The notes beneath the pieces are model-generated. The model saw only the letters and a program-made list of their open reading frames with translations. It ran no database searches and was not told the DNA's origin. Below are positions 32,580 through 41,692 of a stretch of 64,000 nucleotides of DNA, in pieces (positions within the stretch are counted from its first letter, which is position 1; each line of letters begins with the position of its first letter). A program made the position numbers and the translations under genes. The DNA comes from Candidatus Omnitrophota bacterium (lineage in GTDB: Bacteria > Omnitrophota > Gorgyraeia > Gygaellales > JAHJCI01), in NCBI GenBank assembly GCA_016783355.1, contig JADHWR010000001.1, positions 14,024 to 78,023 of the forward strand, written 5' to 3'.

Positions 32580-33617
32580 TTAAAGAAACTCCTCTTGTTT
32601 TTCTCTGTGATAAGGCAAACCTAGTCGCTTATATGCCATCTCTGTTGCCATCCGACCCCGTGCTGTTCGCTTTAAATATCCTGCCTTTAAAAGATAGGGT
32701 TCGATCGTATCCATAATTGTCTGCCTATCCTCATTGAGACTTGCTGCTAATGCCTCTATGCCCACCGGCCCACCGGAATAAGTATCAATAATGATCCGTA
32801 AAAGGCGGCGGTCAATCTGATTAAGACCATTAGAATCAATACCCAATGCTTCTCTGGTCAACGTGACGAGATCTGCATCAATGACTTCTTTATTTTTTAC
32901 TTGGGCGTAATCACGGACACGTCGCAGCATCCGATTGGCAATTCGTGGTGTTCCGCGACAACAGCGAGCAATCTCCATACTTGCTTCTTTCTCAATATTG
33001 ATATCAAGCCTGTTTGCAGAATGGTGAATTATTAAAGATAAATCCTCTGGATTATAAAAATCAAGGTGGTAAAAAATTCCAAATCTACTGTGCAACGGTC
33101 CAGATAAAAGGCCTGCACGCGTCGTTGCACCGATTAAGGTAAAAGGCTTAAGATTGAATTTGATTGTCTTTGCATAGGGGCCTTTATCGATCAGAAAATC
33201 GATCTGAAAATTCTCCATTGCAGGATACAAAAATTCCTCCACTACTTTCGAGAGCCGGTGAATCTCATCAATAAACAAAATATCCCCTATTTCTAAATTG
33301 GTAAGAATCCCGATTAAATCTCCGGCACGTTCAATTGCCGGGCCTGCGGTAGCTGTAATCTTAGCCTGCATTGTCATCGTAATAACATGAGCGAGGCTGG
33401 TCTTGCCCAAACCAGGAGGACCGTTTAAAAGTATATGCTCTAATGGCTCTTTTCTCTGTTTTGCGGCTGCGATCACAACTTTAAGATTCTCAATAGTCTC
33501 CCCCTGCCCAACAAACTCAGCTAAACTACGTGGTCGAAGGCTAAGATTGAGGACATTATCTTCCTCTGTCTCCTTAAGATTAATGACTGACTTGTGTTGA
33601 GTCGGTTTGCCTTTCAT
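32580..33617 (-). CDS. ruvB: Holliday junction branch migration ATPase RuvB
   Basis: RuvB drives branch migration with RuvA. The AAA+ signatures are NLSLRPRSLAEFVGQ, Walker A NGPPGLGKTSLAHV, Walker B ILFIDEIHRLSK, sensor 1 TLIGATTRAGLLSGPLHSRFG and the C-terminal winged helix (QRTARGR-type KRTARGRMATEMAYKRLGL). I favour ATG 33617 (MKGKPTQ). A frame from 33671 would overlap scpA by 92 bases and adds a non-conserved stretch. RuvA and RuvC are not in the window. Confidence 0.93.
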   Translation of the reverse strand: MKGKPTQHKSVINLKETEEDNVLNLSLRPRSLAEFVGQGETIENLKVVIAAAKQRKEPLEHILLNGPPGLGKTSLAHVITMTMQAKITATAGPAIERAGDLIGILTNLEIGDILFIDEIHRLSKVVEEFLYPAMENFQIDFLIDKGPYAKTIKFNLKPFTLIGATTRAGLLSGPLHSRFGIFYHLDFYNPEDLSLIIHHSANRLDINIEKEASMEIARCCRGTPRIANRMLRRVRDYAQVKNKEVIDADLVTLTREALGIDSNGLNQIDRRLLRIIIDTYSGGPVGIEALAASLNEDRQTIMDTIEPYLLKAGYLKRTARGRMATEMAYKRLGLPYHREKQEEFL

Positions 33618-34344
33618 CTTTCTCGTAAGGTAAAATATTGTTTGTATTGCGGGAAATCTTAATCTCCTCAAATAGCCGGTTTTGATAAATCACTATCTCT
33701 TTAAGGCGGATCAATTCAAGAACAGCTAAAAATATAGAAATTATCTCTAATTTATTCTTTGCTGATTGGAAAAGTTGATTTAAAACAATGAGATCTTGCT
33801 TAAGTAAAAAATGAAGAATCTCATGTATCTTTGCCTCCACGCTAAATTCATCTCTGACAACCTCATAAAATAAATCCTTAGGCACTTCACGCAAAGCTTC
33901 TGTGAATGCACAAATTAAATCAAATACCGATGCTTCAAAATATGGTTCTTTCCCTTCCTCTTTATGGGGTATTTGATGTGCCCGTCTTGTAAACTGAAGA
34001 TCTCTTGCTTTTTCTCTCTCCCCTAAATGCTGGGCAACTTCTTTAAACTTCTCATATTCCAATAACTTCTCTACTAATTCCTGGCGCGGGTCCATTTCAT
34101 CCTTAATTTCCTCTTTCTTTGCCTGTGGAAGCAGCATCCGTGATTTAATCTGTGTAAGCGTTGCTGCCATAACGAGAAACTCGCCCGCAATATTTAAATC
34201 CAAAAGGCGCATTAAATCTAAATATTCTAAATACTGCTGGGTTATTCTTGCGATGGGAATATCGTAGATGTTGATATGGTCTTTTTTTACTAAATAAAAA
34301 AGTAAATCCAAAGGACCTTCGAATATCTCAAGCTTAATTCTCAT
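33580..34344 (-). CDS. scpA: Segregation and condensation protein A
   Basis: ScpA (254 residues) is the kleisin that bridges Smc heads. The start IKLEIFEGPLDLLFYLVKKDHINIYDIPI is diagnostic, followed by AGEFLVMAATLTQIKSRMLLP and the C-terminal winged helix (FLAVLELIRLKEIVIYQNRLFEEI). It follows trpS by one base. ScpB is not adjacent. Confidence 0.94.
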   Translation of the reverse strand: MRIKLEIFEGPLDLLFYLVKKDHINIYDIPIARITQQYLEYLDLMRLLDLNIAGEFLVMAATLTQIKSRMLLPQAKKEEIKDEMDPRQELVEKLLEYEKFKEVAQHLGEREKARDLQFTRRAHQIPHKEEGKEPYFEASVFDLICAFTEALREVPKDLFYEVVRDEFSVEAKIHEILHFLLKQDLIVLNQLFQSAKNKLEIISIFLAVLELIRLKEIVIYQNRLFEEIKISRNTNNILPYEKDERQTDSTQVSH

Positions 34345-34345
34345 C

Positions 34346-35329
34346 TCACCACAGCCCTACCTTCTCTTTAACAGCGGCTAAAGTTTTCTCCGTAATAGGA
34401 CGGACTGCCACTGCTCCCTTTTGAAGGATAGAATCAATCTGGCCTGAGTCCTCCATTAATTTCTGATAACGGGATTGTAAAGGCCGCAAATGCTCAATGA
34501 TTACCTCTATCAACTCTTTTTTCAAAGCAACATAGCCTTTACCTTCGAATCGGCGTTCTATATCTGGCCTGGGGTATTTGGTGAAGAGTTCATAAATAAC
34601 CAAAAGGTTATAAATTCCTGGCCGGCTCTGATCAAAATGAATATCACGGCCTGAATCTGTAACGGCAGCCATAATCTTTGCCCGAATCTGATCAGGTGAA
34701 TCAAGTAAATAAATTGCATGACCGAAACGCTCTTTGCTCTTACTCATCTTCTTTGTGGGCTCATCCAATCCCATAATACGTGCCCCTACTTCGGGAATAA
34801 GCACTTCCGGAATTTTAAAGGTTGGGCCATATATTGAGTTAAACCGCTTGGCAATATCCCGGGCAAACTCTACATGCTGCTTCTGGTCTTCTCCGACAGG
34901 AACTAAGTCTGTTTCGTAAAGCAGAATATCGGCAGCCATAAGAACAGGGTAATCAAAAAGACCAGTACTAACTTCATTTTTACACTCCTTTGATTTCTCT
35001 TTAAACTGTGTCATGCGATTCAACCACCCCATCGGAGTAAAACAGTTCAGGATCCAAGCAAGCTGTGCGTGTGCACTAACCTGAGATTGGACGAACACGA
35101 AGGATTTTTGGGGATCGATGCCGGAAGCTATAAGAAGAGCAGCTAATTGCCGTATCTGTCTTTTTAAAATCCTGGGATCCTGGTAAATAGTAATTGCGTG
35201 CAGGTCAACAATGCAAAAGATATTCTCAAATTCATCCTGCCGCAGCACCCAATTTTGAACTGCTGCCAGGTAATTGCCAATGTGAATGTTACCTGTTGGT
35301 TGTATTCCAGAAAGTACTCGTTTTCTCAT
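34346..35329 (-). CDS. trpS: Tryptophan-tRNA ligase
   Basis: This class I synthetase (327 residues) has the HIGH-type motif in GIQPTGNIHIGNYLAA and KMSKS in EPTKKMSKSKERFG. PVGEDQKQHVEFARDIA and MTQFKEKSKE are also standard. It lies six bases after infB. Confidence 0.96.
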   Translation of the reverse strand: MRKRVLSGIQPTGNIHIGNYLAAVQNWVLRQDEFENIFCIVDLHAITIYQDPRILKRQIRQLAALLIASGIDPQKSFVFVQSQVSAHAQLAWILNCFTPMGWLNRMTQFKEKSKECKNEVSTGLFDYPVLMAADILLYETDLVPVGEDQKQHVEFARDIAKRFNSIYGPTFKIPEVLIPEVGARIMGLDEPTKKMSKSKERFGHAIYLLDSPDQIRAKIMAAVTDSGRDIHFDQSRPGIYNLLVIYELFTKYPRPDIERRFEGKGYVALKKELIEVIIEHLRPLQSRYQKLMEDSGQIDSILQKGAVAVRPITEKTLAAVKEKVGLW

Positions 35330-35335
35330 TATTTT

Positions 35336-37426
35336 CTATAGTTTTCTTGCTATCTTCTCAATTTTATAGCCTTCCATTATATCGCCTATTTTATAATCAG
35401 AAAAATTACCTATGGATATGCCGCACTCATAACCTTCAGATACCTGAGAAACCTCATCTTTAAAACGCCGAAGATTGCTAATCTTTCCGCTAAAGATAGT
35501 AGTGTTGTCTCTGATTATATCTATATTGAGCGTGCGCAAGATCTTACCCTTAGTTATAGTACACCCCGCCACAACACCACTTCGCGAGAGATTAAAAACC
35601 TGCTTCACGCGTGCCTGTCCAAAAGATACCTTTTTTATCTTTGGGCTTAACAACCCTTCTAAAGCCGCCTTTATCTCCTCGACTAATTCATAAATTATAT
35701 TGTATGTCCTTACCTCCACCTGCTCTTTTTTAATTAATTCCTTTGCTCGCTCTTCTATATTTATATGAAAACCCAAGATTAGCGCATCAGAGACAGACGC
35801 CAGCATTACATCTGAAGTGTTAATTAAGCCCACTCCTTTATGGGTTATCTTAAATTTTACCTCTTTTGTCTCTAATTTTATTAGAGAATCCCGCACCGCC
35901 TCTAATGAGCCGAATGTGTCTGCTTTAATAATAATCTTCAGCTCTTTAAGAACACCGTTTTTTATTTCCTGATGTAAATCCTCCAGCGAAAACCGATGTG
36001 GTGAAATATTCCTTTTTTCCTTTGTCTCGCGCAGCGAGATAAGTGCTCTTGCCCCTTTCTCGTCCTTGACAACAAAAAATCTCTCTCCTGCCTCAGGCAC
36101 GGATTCAAAACCTAAAATTCCCACAGGCTGACTGGCAGTAGCTTCCTCAACTCTCTGGCCACAGTCATTAAATATTGCCTTTACCTTTGCTAAGTTCTTC
36201 CCCGCAACAAGTAGATCATTAAGATGTAATTTTCCATTCTGCACCAATAAAGTTGCCAGAGGACCCCTGTTTGGGTCCTGTCTTGCCTCAATAACAACAC
36301 CCCTTGCTATCTGATTATAATCTGCTTTCAATTCTAACATTTCTGCCTCTAAAAGAATCATCTCTAATAATTCATCTATGCCCTGACCGGTTTTGGCAGA
36401 AACCTCTACCGTTACGGTCTTGCCTTGCCACTCCTCAGGAACTAAACCAATATCAGCAAGTTGCTTCTTTACCCTATCTACGTTAGCCTGAACTCGATCA
36501 ACTTTATTTATGGCGACAATTATAGGAACCTCAGCATCTCGGGCATGGTTAATTGCCTCAATTGTCTGAGGCATAACACCATCATCAGCAGCAACCACTA
36601 AAACAACAATATCTGTAATCTGTGCGCCCCGTGCACGCATTGCCGTAAATGCCTCATGACCGGGTGTATCCAAAAATGCAATCTTACCCTTATCTAAATT
36701 AACCTCATATGCACCGATGTGCTGGGTTATGCCTCCATGTTCAAAATCAACGACCTTTGTCTTTCTAATCATATCCAAAAGGGAGGTCTTACCATGGTCA
36801 ACATGACCCATAAATGTTACTACGGGTGGACGAACATTTAAATCCTGAGGCTGGCTTGATACCTCATGTAAGGAAAGCAGGCGTTCTTCTAAAGAGGGAG
36901 CCTGCTTGACTTTAAAGCCAAAATTCTCACAAACCTGCTCTACTTCATCTTTTCCTAAAGATTGGTTAATGTTGGCTAGGATTTTTAACTTTAAAAGTTC
37001 CTGCATTAGCTGCGAGAGTTTAATTTGAAGCTTAACCGCTAAATTCTTAACAGAAATAGGGAAATCTAATTCTAATACCTTAGCTTGTGGCGCCTCTTCA
37101 ACCAAAATTGCTTGTAGCTGCTGGGGTTGAGGCTCTAAGGTCTTTGCTTGAATTTTAGACTTGCGGGAGACTCTTCTCTTTGGTTTAGGGGCTATTTCTT
37201 TCCTCTTGATTTGCTTTTTGCCTGGCTCTTTTCGTAGGACCGCAGGCTTTTTTGCTTTCCTTGCCCCGTTTGAAATCCCTCGCCTAACGGCGGGGGCAGC
37301 TACCTTTGGTGTCTTACTTCGAACGGGGTTTGGCTTTGTAGAGGAAGCCCTTAAGCGAGTCTTTGAAGCCTTTCTCACTTTAGTTTTTAATGCTTTTGGT
37401 TTCTTAGGTTTTTTTATCTTTTTCAT
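35336..37426 (-). CDS. infB: Translation initiation factor IF-2, with palindromic-element insertion
   Basis: IF-2 (696 residues) places initiator tRNA on the 30S subunit. A basic low-complexity N-terminus (1-100) precedes IF2_N, the G domain (G1 GHVDHGKTSLLD, G3 LDTPGHEAFTAMRARG, G4 AINKVDR) and the C-terminal domains. Residues about 33-55 (NPVRSKTP...SNGA) come from a 65-bp palindromic element in the N-terminal linker. The start overlaps nusA by 23 bases. Confidence 0.96.
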   Translation of the reverse strand: MKKIKKPKKPKALKTKVRKASKTRLRASSTKPNPVRSKTPKVAAPAVRRGISNGARKAKKPAVLRKEPGKKQIKRKEIAPKPKRRVSRKSKIQAKTLEPQPQQLQAILVEEAPQAKVLELDFPISVKNLAVKLQIKLSQLMQELLKLKILANINQSLGKDEVEQVCENFGFKVKQAPSLEERLLSLHEVSSQPQDLNVRPPVVTFMGHVDHGKTSLLDMIRKTKVVDFEHGGITQHIGAYEVNLDKGKIAFLDTPGHEAFTAMRARGAQITDIVVLVVAADDGVMPQTIEAINHARDAEVPIIVAINKVDRVQANVDRVKKQLADIGLVPEEWQGKTVTVEVSAKTGQGIDELLEMILLEAEMLELKADYNQIARGVVIEARQDPNRGPLATLLVQNGKLHLNDLLVAGKNLAKVKAIFNDCGQRVEEATASQPVGILGFESVPEAGERFFVVKDEKGARALISLRETKEKRNISPHRFSLEDLHQEIKNGVLKELKIIIKADTFGSLEAVRDSLIKLETKEVKFKITHKGVGLINTSDVMLASVSDALILGFHINIEERAKELIKKEQVEVRTYNIIYELVEEIKAALEGLLSPKIKKVSFGQARVKQVFNLSRSGVVAGCTITKGKILRTLNIDIIRDNTTIFSGKISNLRRFKDEVSQVSEGYECGISIGNFSDYKIGDIMEGYKIEKIARKL
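37264..37328. mobile_element. Palindromic element E7 inside infB
   Basis: The 65-bp element has diverged ends CCCCGTTTGAAAT and ACTTCGAACGGGG (plus strand) and an inner GCCGTTAGGCG hairpin region. The flanks are CTTG (37260-37263) and TTTG (37329-37332). With the duplication it adds 69 bp, 23 codons, in the same reading frame as the polA copy. Confidence 0.88.
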
Positions 37427-38597
37427 TTAATGGAATTGTCTTTTTTGCCTCACTAATTAATTTCTTTGCTTTCTTCTGCCCCATTCCTTTGACCTTGCAT
37501 AAATCATCTATAGCCGCCCCTGCCAGATCAATAACACTCTTAAAACCTGCAGCATTTAAATTTTCTAAGAGTTTTTCTCCAACGCCGGAAAGATTTATTA
37601 AATCATCCTTGGGAGGTGCCTCCTTTAATCTCTGCTTTTCCACGTCTTCTGGGCTGCGAATATCTAACTCCCAGCCAACAAGACGACTGGCTAAACGAAC
37701 ATTTTGACCGTTTCTGCCAATTGCTAAAGATAACTGATCTCTATTAACAATAACCTCCGCTCTCTGATTTGCTTTATCTAAGCATACCTCTATAATCTGG
37801 GCAGGAGAAAGGGCAGCAATAATATAATCTTTCATATTTTCACTATAGCGAACAATATCAATCTTTTCCCCTCTTAATTCATTAACAACGTTTTTCACGC
37901 GGCTACCCCGCATTCCTACGCAGGCACCGACAGAATCGACCCTCTCATCCTTTGAATAAACAGTTATCTTCGTGCGTTCGCCTGGCTGGCGAGCAATTGC
38001 TCTGATTTCAACAATGCCCTCATAAATCTCAGGAACCTCCAATTCAAAGATTTTCTTTACAAAATTAGAGTGACTACGGGAAAGAATAATTTGTGCACCC
38101 CTGACTTGCTTACTCACCTCTAAAACATAAGTCCGGATACGTTCGCCTTGACGAAATGTCTCGTTTGGACACTGATGGCGACGTGGCAAAATGCCCTCAC
38201 CTTTACCTAAGAGATCGATAATGATGCTATTTCTTTCAAAGCGGTACACTGTTCCACTAACAATCTCACCTACCCTGTCTTGGAATTCAATAAATATGTT
38301 CTCTTTTTCTGCCTCACGAATCTTCTGAATAATAACCTGTTTTGCTGTCTGAGCAGCAATGCGCCCAAAATCGAGGTCCGTGATTTTCTTACCTTCATAT
38401 GTTGCCTGAATCTCTCCATTGTTTGGGTTAATGACAACTTGAATGTCATGACTCGATTCAAGATTCAATGTTTTCCTAATCGCACTGACCATTGCCGTCT
38501 CCACCGCATTAATTAAAACCTCTTTCTTTATTCCTTTTTCTCGTTCAATCTGTTCTAATATTGCCAATAATTCCTTAGACATCTCTCTATTCTCCAT
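37404..38597 (-). CDS. nusA: Transcription termination/antitermination factor NusA
   Basis: NusA (397 residues) modulates pausing and termination. After the polymerase-binding N-terminal domain come S1 (VGEIVSGTVYRFERNSIIID) and two KH domains (CVGMRGSRVKNVVNELRGEK, LAIGRNGQNVRLASRLVGW). A C-terminal helix-hairpin-helix unit follows (LSGVGEKLLENLNAAGFKS). It is part of the rimP-nusA-infB unit, but a repeat array of about 300 bp separates it from rimP. Confidence 0.96.
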   Translation of the reverse strand: MENREMSKELLAILEQIEREKGIKKEVLINAVETAMVSAIRKTLNLESSHDIQVVINPNNGEIQATYEGKKITDLDFGRIAAQTAKQVIIQKIREAEKENIFIEFQDRVGEIVSGTVYRFERNSIIIDLLGKGEGILPRRHQCPNETFRQGERIRTYVLEVSKQVRGAQIILSRSHSNFVKKIFELEVPEIYEGIVEIRAIARQPGERTKITVYSKDERVDSVGACVGMRGSRVKNVVNELRGEKIDIVRYSENMKDYIIAALSPAQIIEVCLDKANQRAEVIVNRDQLSLAIGRNGQNVRLASRLVGWELDIRSPEDVEKQRLKEAPPKDDLINLSGVGEKLLENLNAAGFKSVIDLAGAAIDDLCKVKGMGQKKAKKLISEAKKTIPLNEKDKKT

Positions 38598-38901
38598 GTT
38601 CTTTGTCTAAATATGGGTAAATATGGGGACGGTTCTCGCTATCTTATTGTAATACAACAAGATAAAAATAAATTTTCGCCACAAAGTCGCCACAAAAACG
38701 TTGACGACCCGCCAAAGTATTGTGGCGGGATTTGCACCAGAAAGTCGCCACAAAGCGTTGGCGACCCGCCAAAGTATTATGGCGGGATTTGCACCAGAAA
38801 GTCGCCACAAAGCGTTGGCGACCCGCCAAAGTATTATGGCGGGATTGGCGCATCCGCCGGTTCTTATTGGAGGCGAATCCGCCAATTATTTTGGCGGAAG
38901 C
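38598..38901. repeat. Tandem palindromic repeat array between rimP and nusA (family D)
   Basis: Starting at 38686, three copies of a 57-bp unit carry two hairpins each: GTCGCC/GGCGAC and CCCGCC/GGCGGG, with loops ACAAAGCGTT and AAAGTATTAT. Partial units ATCCGCC...GGCGGAAG follow to about 38897. A single related unit lies in the tRNA-Lys intron (55612-55656). Positions 38610-38640 hold GGGGACGGTTCTCGC, similar to 63650-63665. Open frames across the array are products of the repeat, not genes. Confidence 0.9.
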
Positions 38902-39360
38902 TCAAAATTCCAACTTCGCCTTACTAATATTATCCCAGGGTGTCTCTAGGACCCCCTTTTCGGTTTCCATAATCAATAAATTCTGCTCCACACAAGAAAT
39001 CACACCTCTAGCCTCCCACTTTCCTTGCTCAGGCTGTTTGAAAAAGACCTTTATCTTCTTTTTGATACATCGTCTAAAATCATCTAAATTTAGCAAAGGC
39101 CGATCCAAACCAGGAGAGGCAACTTCTAATGTATAAGCATCCTCAATAATATTCTCTTCATCTAAAATCTGAGCTATTTCATTATTTAAAGATGCGCACT
39201 TATTTAAAGTTACCCCACCCTCTGCCTTATCTACTAAAATACGAAGGGTTGAGTCTTTTCTTCTGTATTGATAACTCAGATCCACAAGAAAGAGATTTTG
39301 CCCTGCCAAATAATTGCTAACTATCTCTCGTAATCTGGACTCTATCTCGTGTTTGTCCAT
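38902..39360 (-). CDS. rimP: Ribosome maturation factor RimP
   Basis: RimP (152 residues) helps 30S maturation. The N-terminal domain has LVDLSYQYRRKDSTLRILVDK and DAYTLEVASPGLDRPL, the family's most conserved part, followed by the SH3-like C-terminal domain. Its ATG overlaps the proS stop (TAATG). Normal length. Confidence 0.93.
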   Translation of the reverse strand: MDKHEIESRLREIVSNYLAGQNLFLVDLSYQYRRKDSTLRILVDKAEGGVTLNKCASLNNEIAQILDEENIIEDAYTLEVASPGLDRPLLNLDDFRRCIKKKIKVFFKQPEQGKWEARGVISCVEQNLLIMETEKGVLETPWDNISKAKLEF

Positions 39361-40613
39361 TAAATCGGCCCTATATCCTTCATTGTAGTTGTGATGACCT
39401 CATCTATCTTGTCTGATTTTAAAATGCGTCTTTCGCCTGTGCGACGAATCTTTAGCTCTATTTTATTTTCTCTTAAGAGCCTGCTGCTAATGATAATCTG
39501 CAAAGGTATGCCAATTAAATCTGCATCTTTAAATTTAATCCCGGCATATTCATCGCGCTCATCCATTAAGAGCTCGAAATCTTCTTTTAGGCTATTGTAA
39601 ATACCCAAAGCCACTTCATAAACCCTGCCATTTCTCTCTAATGGCAAAATAATAATTTTGTAGGGGCTGACCTCTGTTGGCCAGATAATTCCATCTTCAT
39701 CATTATTTTGTTCAATTATTGCTGAGATTATTCGTGAAACCCCCATACCGTAACATCCCATAATCAGCGGCTTTTCTTTTCCCTCTGCATTAAGAAAATG
39801 TGCTTCCTGAATACCGCTATACTTCGTACCTAACTGAAAAATATGTCCGATCTCAATTGCATTTATCTTCTCTAAAGACCTACTGCAGTTTGGACAACGA
39901 GAAGTCGCAACGCTTGAGCTTACGCTATATTTACAACTCTTACAATATTTAACAATATCCTCACCCGCCGCGGCTACTGCCATAAATTCATGAGAGATGC
40001 CTCCACCCATCAGCCCAGGGTCAGCCTCAACCTCAACAAAGGTCAAACCCAGCCTTTTAAATATACGCGCGTAAGTCTGACGCATCTTCTTGTAGCTCAT
40101 CTTTAATCCCTCTTCATTACAATCAAAGCTATAAGCATCCTTCATAATAAACTCGCAGGAGCGCAGAAGACCAAACCGCGGACGGATTTCATCACGAAAT
40201 TTAACCTGAATCTGGTAAAGAATAAGGGGTAGTTGCCGGTAAGAAAAAATATTCTTTTTTGCCAAATCAGTAATAATCTCTTCGTGTGTTGGCCCAAGAC
40301 AAAGGTTGCGGCCACGGCGGTCAGCAAAGCGAAACATAACCTGGCCTATTTCTTTGTTGCGCCCCGAATTTATCCATAACTCTTGCGGCTGTAAGGCAGA
40401 AAGTAACAACTCTTGCGCCCCGGAAGCATCCATTTCCTGGCGAATAATCTTCTCGATATTATTTAAAACCTTCCAGCCTAAAGGCAGATAAGTATAGACT
40501 CCTGCAATGAGCATACGGATAAAGCCCCCGCGCACAAGCAAGCTATGACTCGCTGTCTGTGCTCCTTCAGGTATTTCTTTTAAGGTTGGAATAAATGCCT
40601 TCGTCCAGAACAT
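39360..40613 (-). CDS. proS: Proline-tRNA ligase lacking the editing insertion
   Basis: This class II synthetase (417 residues) starts FWTKAFIPTLKE and shows motif 2 (FRDEIRPRFGLLRSCEFIMKDAYSF) and motif 3 (GCYGMGVSRIISAI). Bacterial ProRS normally has about 570 residues, with an editing domain of about 180 between motifs 2 and 3. Here that region is replaced by a short Cys4 segment (CKSC...CPNC, about 225-250), so Ala-tRNA-Pro would need editing in trans. Short forms are also known in some Alphaproteobacteria. Confidence 0.95.
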   Translation of the reverse strand: MFWTKAFIPTLKEIPEGAQTASHSLLVRGGFIRMLIAGVYTYLPLGWKVLNNIEKIIRQEMDASGAQELLLSALQPQELWINSGRNKEIGQVMFRFADRRGRNLCLGPTHEEIITDLAKKNIFSYRQLPLILYQIQVKFRDEIRPRFGLLRSCEFIMKDAYSFDCNEEGLKMSYKKMRQTYARIFKRLGLTFVEVEADPGLMGGGISHEFMAVAAAGEDIVKYCKSCKYSVSSSVATSRCPNCSRSLEKINAIEIGHIFQLGTKYSGIQEAHFLNAEGKEKPLIMGCYGMGVSRIISAIIEQNNDEDGIIWPTEVSPYKIIILPLERNGRVYEVALGIYNSLKEDFELLMDERDEYAGIKFKDADLIGIPLQIIISSRLLRENKIELKIRRTGERRILKSDKIDEVITTTMKDIGPI

Positions 40614-40623
40614 CCGTTGAATA

Positions 40624-41691
40624 TTATCTAATTTTACTTAACTCTTCTAGCAATACATCCACGCATTTTTCAACTGGAACTTTTTTTACGGGTTTACCTT
40701 TCTTGAATAATAAGCCCTCACTTTTTCCAAAGGCTATTCCTATATTTGCTTCTTTTGCCTCTCCAGGCCCATTAACCTCACAGCCCATCAGAGCTAATTT
40801 CATTGGCCGGGTTGACGCTTGAAAGTTAAGAGTTGAGAGTTTTTCTTGTAACTCTTTAACAATTTTAATTAAATCTACCCGGCACCTGCCGCAAGTCGGA
40901 CAACTGATAATCTCTGGGCTAAATTTCCTTAATCCCAATACATTAAGGATATCCTTTGCTACCCTTATTTCTTGCGCTGCCGTGTCAGTCAGAGACACTC
41001 TTATTGTATCACCGATACCCTCACAAAGCAAACTCCCCAGGCTAATCGCTGACTTTATTGTCCCTATTCTGGAAGGACCTGCAGCAGTCAGGCCTAAATG
41101 AAAAGGATAATCGCAAAGCTTGGCCATCTTTTGATATGCCTTGATTGTCTCAAAGATATCGGATGATTTTAACGAGACAACAATATCACAAAAACCAAAA
41201 TCTTCTAATATCCTGATATAACCCAAAGCGCTCTTTACTAAAAGCGCGCTCTGCCTAAGGCGCGATGCCTGAGATCCAAAAGATTTTATGGAACCTGAAT
41301 TTACCCCAACTCTAATGGGAATATGCCTGCGCTTCGCCTGACAGATAATCTCATAAATATCATTCTTTTTATAGATATTACCCGGATTAAGTCTGATTTT
41401 GTCAGCCCCTGCCTCTATTGCTCCAAGCGCCAAGTTTTTATCAAAATGTATATCTGCCACCAGGGGCATCCGGGTCTGGGTTCTGATAACTTTTAAGGCC
41501 AAAATATCCTTATTGTCCTTAATTGCTAAACGTAAGATTTCACATCCTGCCTTATCTAATGCCTCTATTTCCTTTAAGGCAGCAGATACAAATTCAGTCT
41601 TTGTCTTGAGCATTGACTGAATGGCAACAGGGGTATTTCCACCGATAATCAGACGACCTACTTTAATTCTTTTGGTCTTGCGCCGCATCAT
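40624..41691 (-). CDS. ispG: 4-hydroxy-3-methylbut-2-enyl-diphosphate synthase (IspG/GcpE)
   Basis: IspG is the [4Fe-4S] enzyme that makes HMBPP in the DXP isoprenoid pathway. The N-terminal barrel includes VGRLIIGGNTPVAIQSML and LVADIHFDKNLA. The cluster Cys lie in ISCPTCGRCRVD and in LMGCEVNGPGEA. Start ATG 41691 (MMRRKTKRI) lies one base after the rseP stop and gives 355 residues. A longer frame from 41724 is rejected. It is next to rseP and dxr of the same pathway. Confidence 0.94.
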   Translation of the reverse strand: MMRRKTKRIKVGRLIIGGNTPVAIQSMLKTKTEFVSAALKEIEALDKAGCEILRLAIKDNKDILALKVIRTQTRMPLVADIHFDKNLALGAIEAGADKIRLNPGNIYKKNDIYEIICQAKRRHIPIRVGVNSGSIKSFGSQASRLRQSALLVKSALGYIRILEDFGFCDIVVSLKSSDIFETIKAYQKMAKLCDYPFHLGLTAAGPSRIGTIKSAISLGSLLCEGIGDTIRVSLTDTAAQEIRVAKDILNVLGLRKFSPEIISCPTCGRCRVDLIKIVKELQEKLSTLNFQASTRPMKLALMGCEVNGPGEAKEANIGIAFGKSEGLLFKKGKPVKKVPVEKCVDVLLEELSKIR

Positions 41692-41692
41692 T

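Noticed and set aside
38607..39136. Several open frames of 69-138 codons across the repeat array on both strands (DPPKYYGG-type repeats)
   Set aside because: They arise from the 57-bp palindromic units, which are open in many frames; one also runs antisense into rimP. No start signals or homology.
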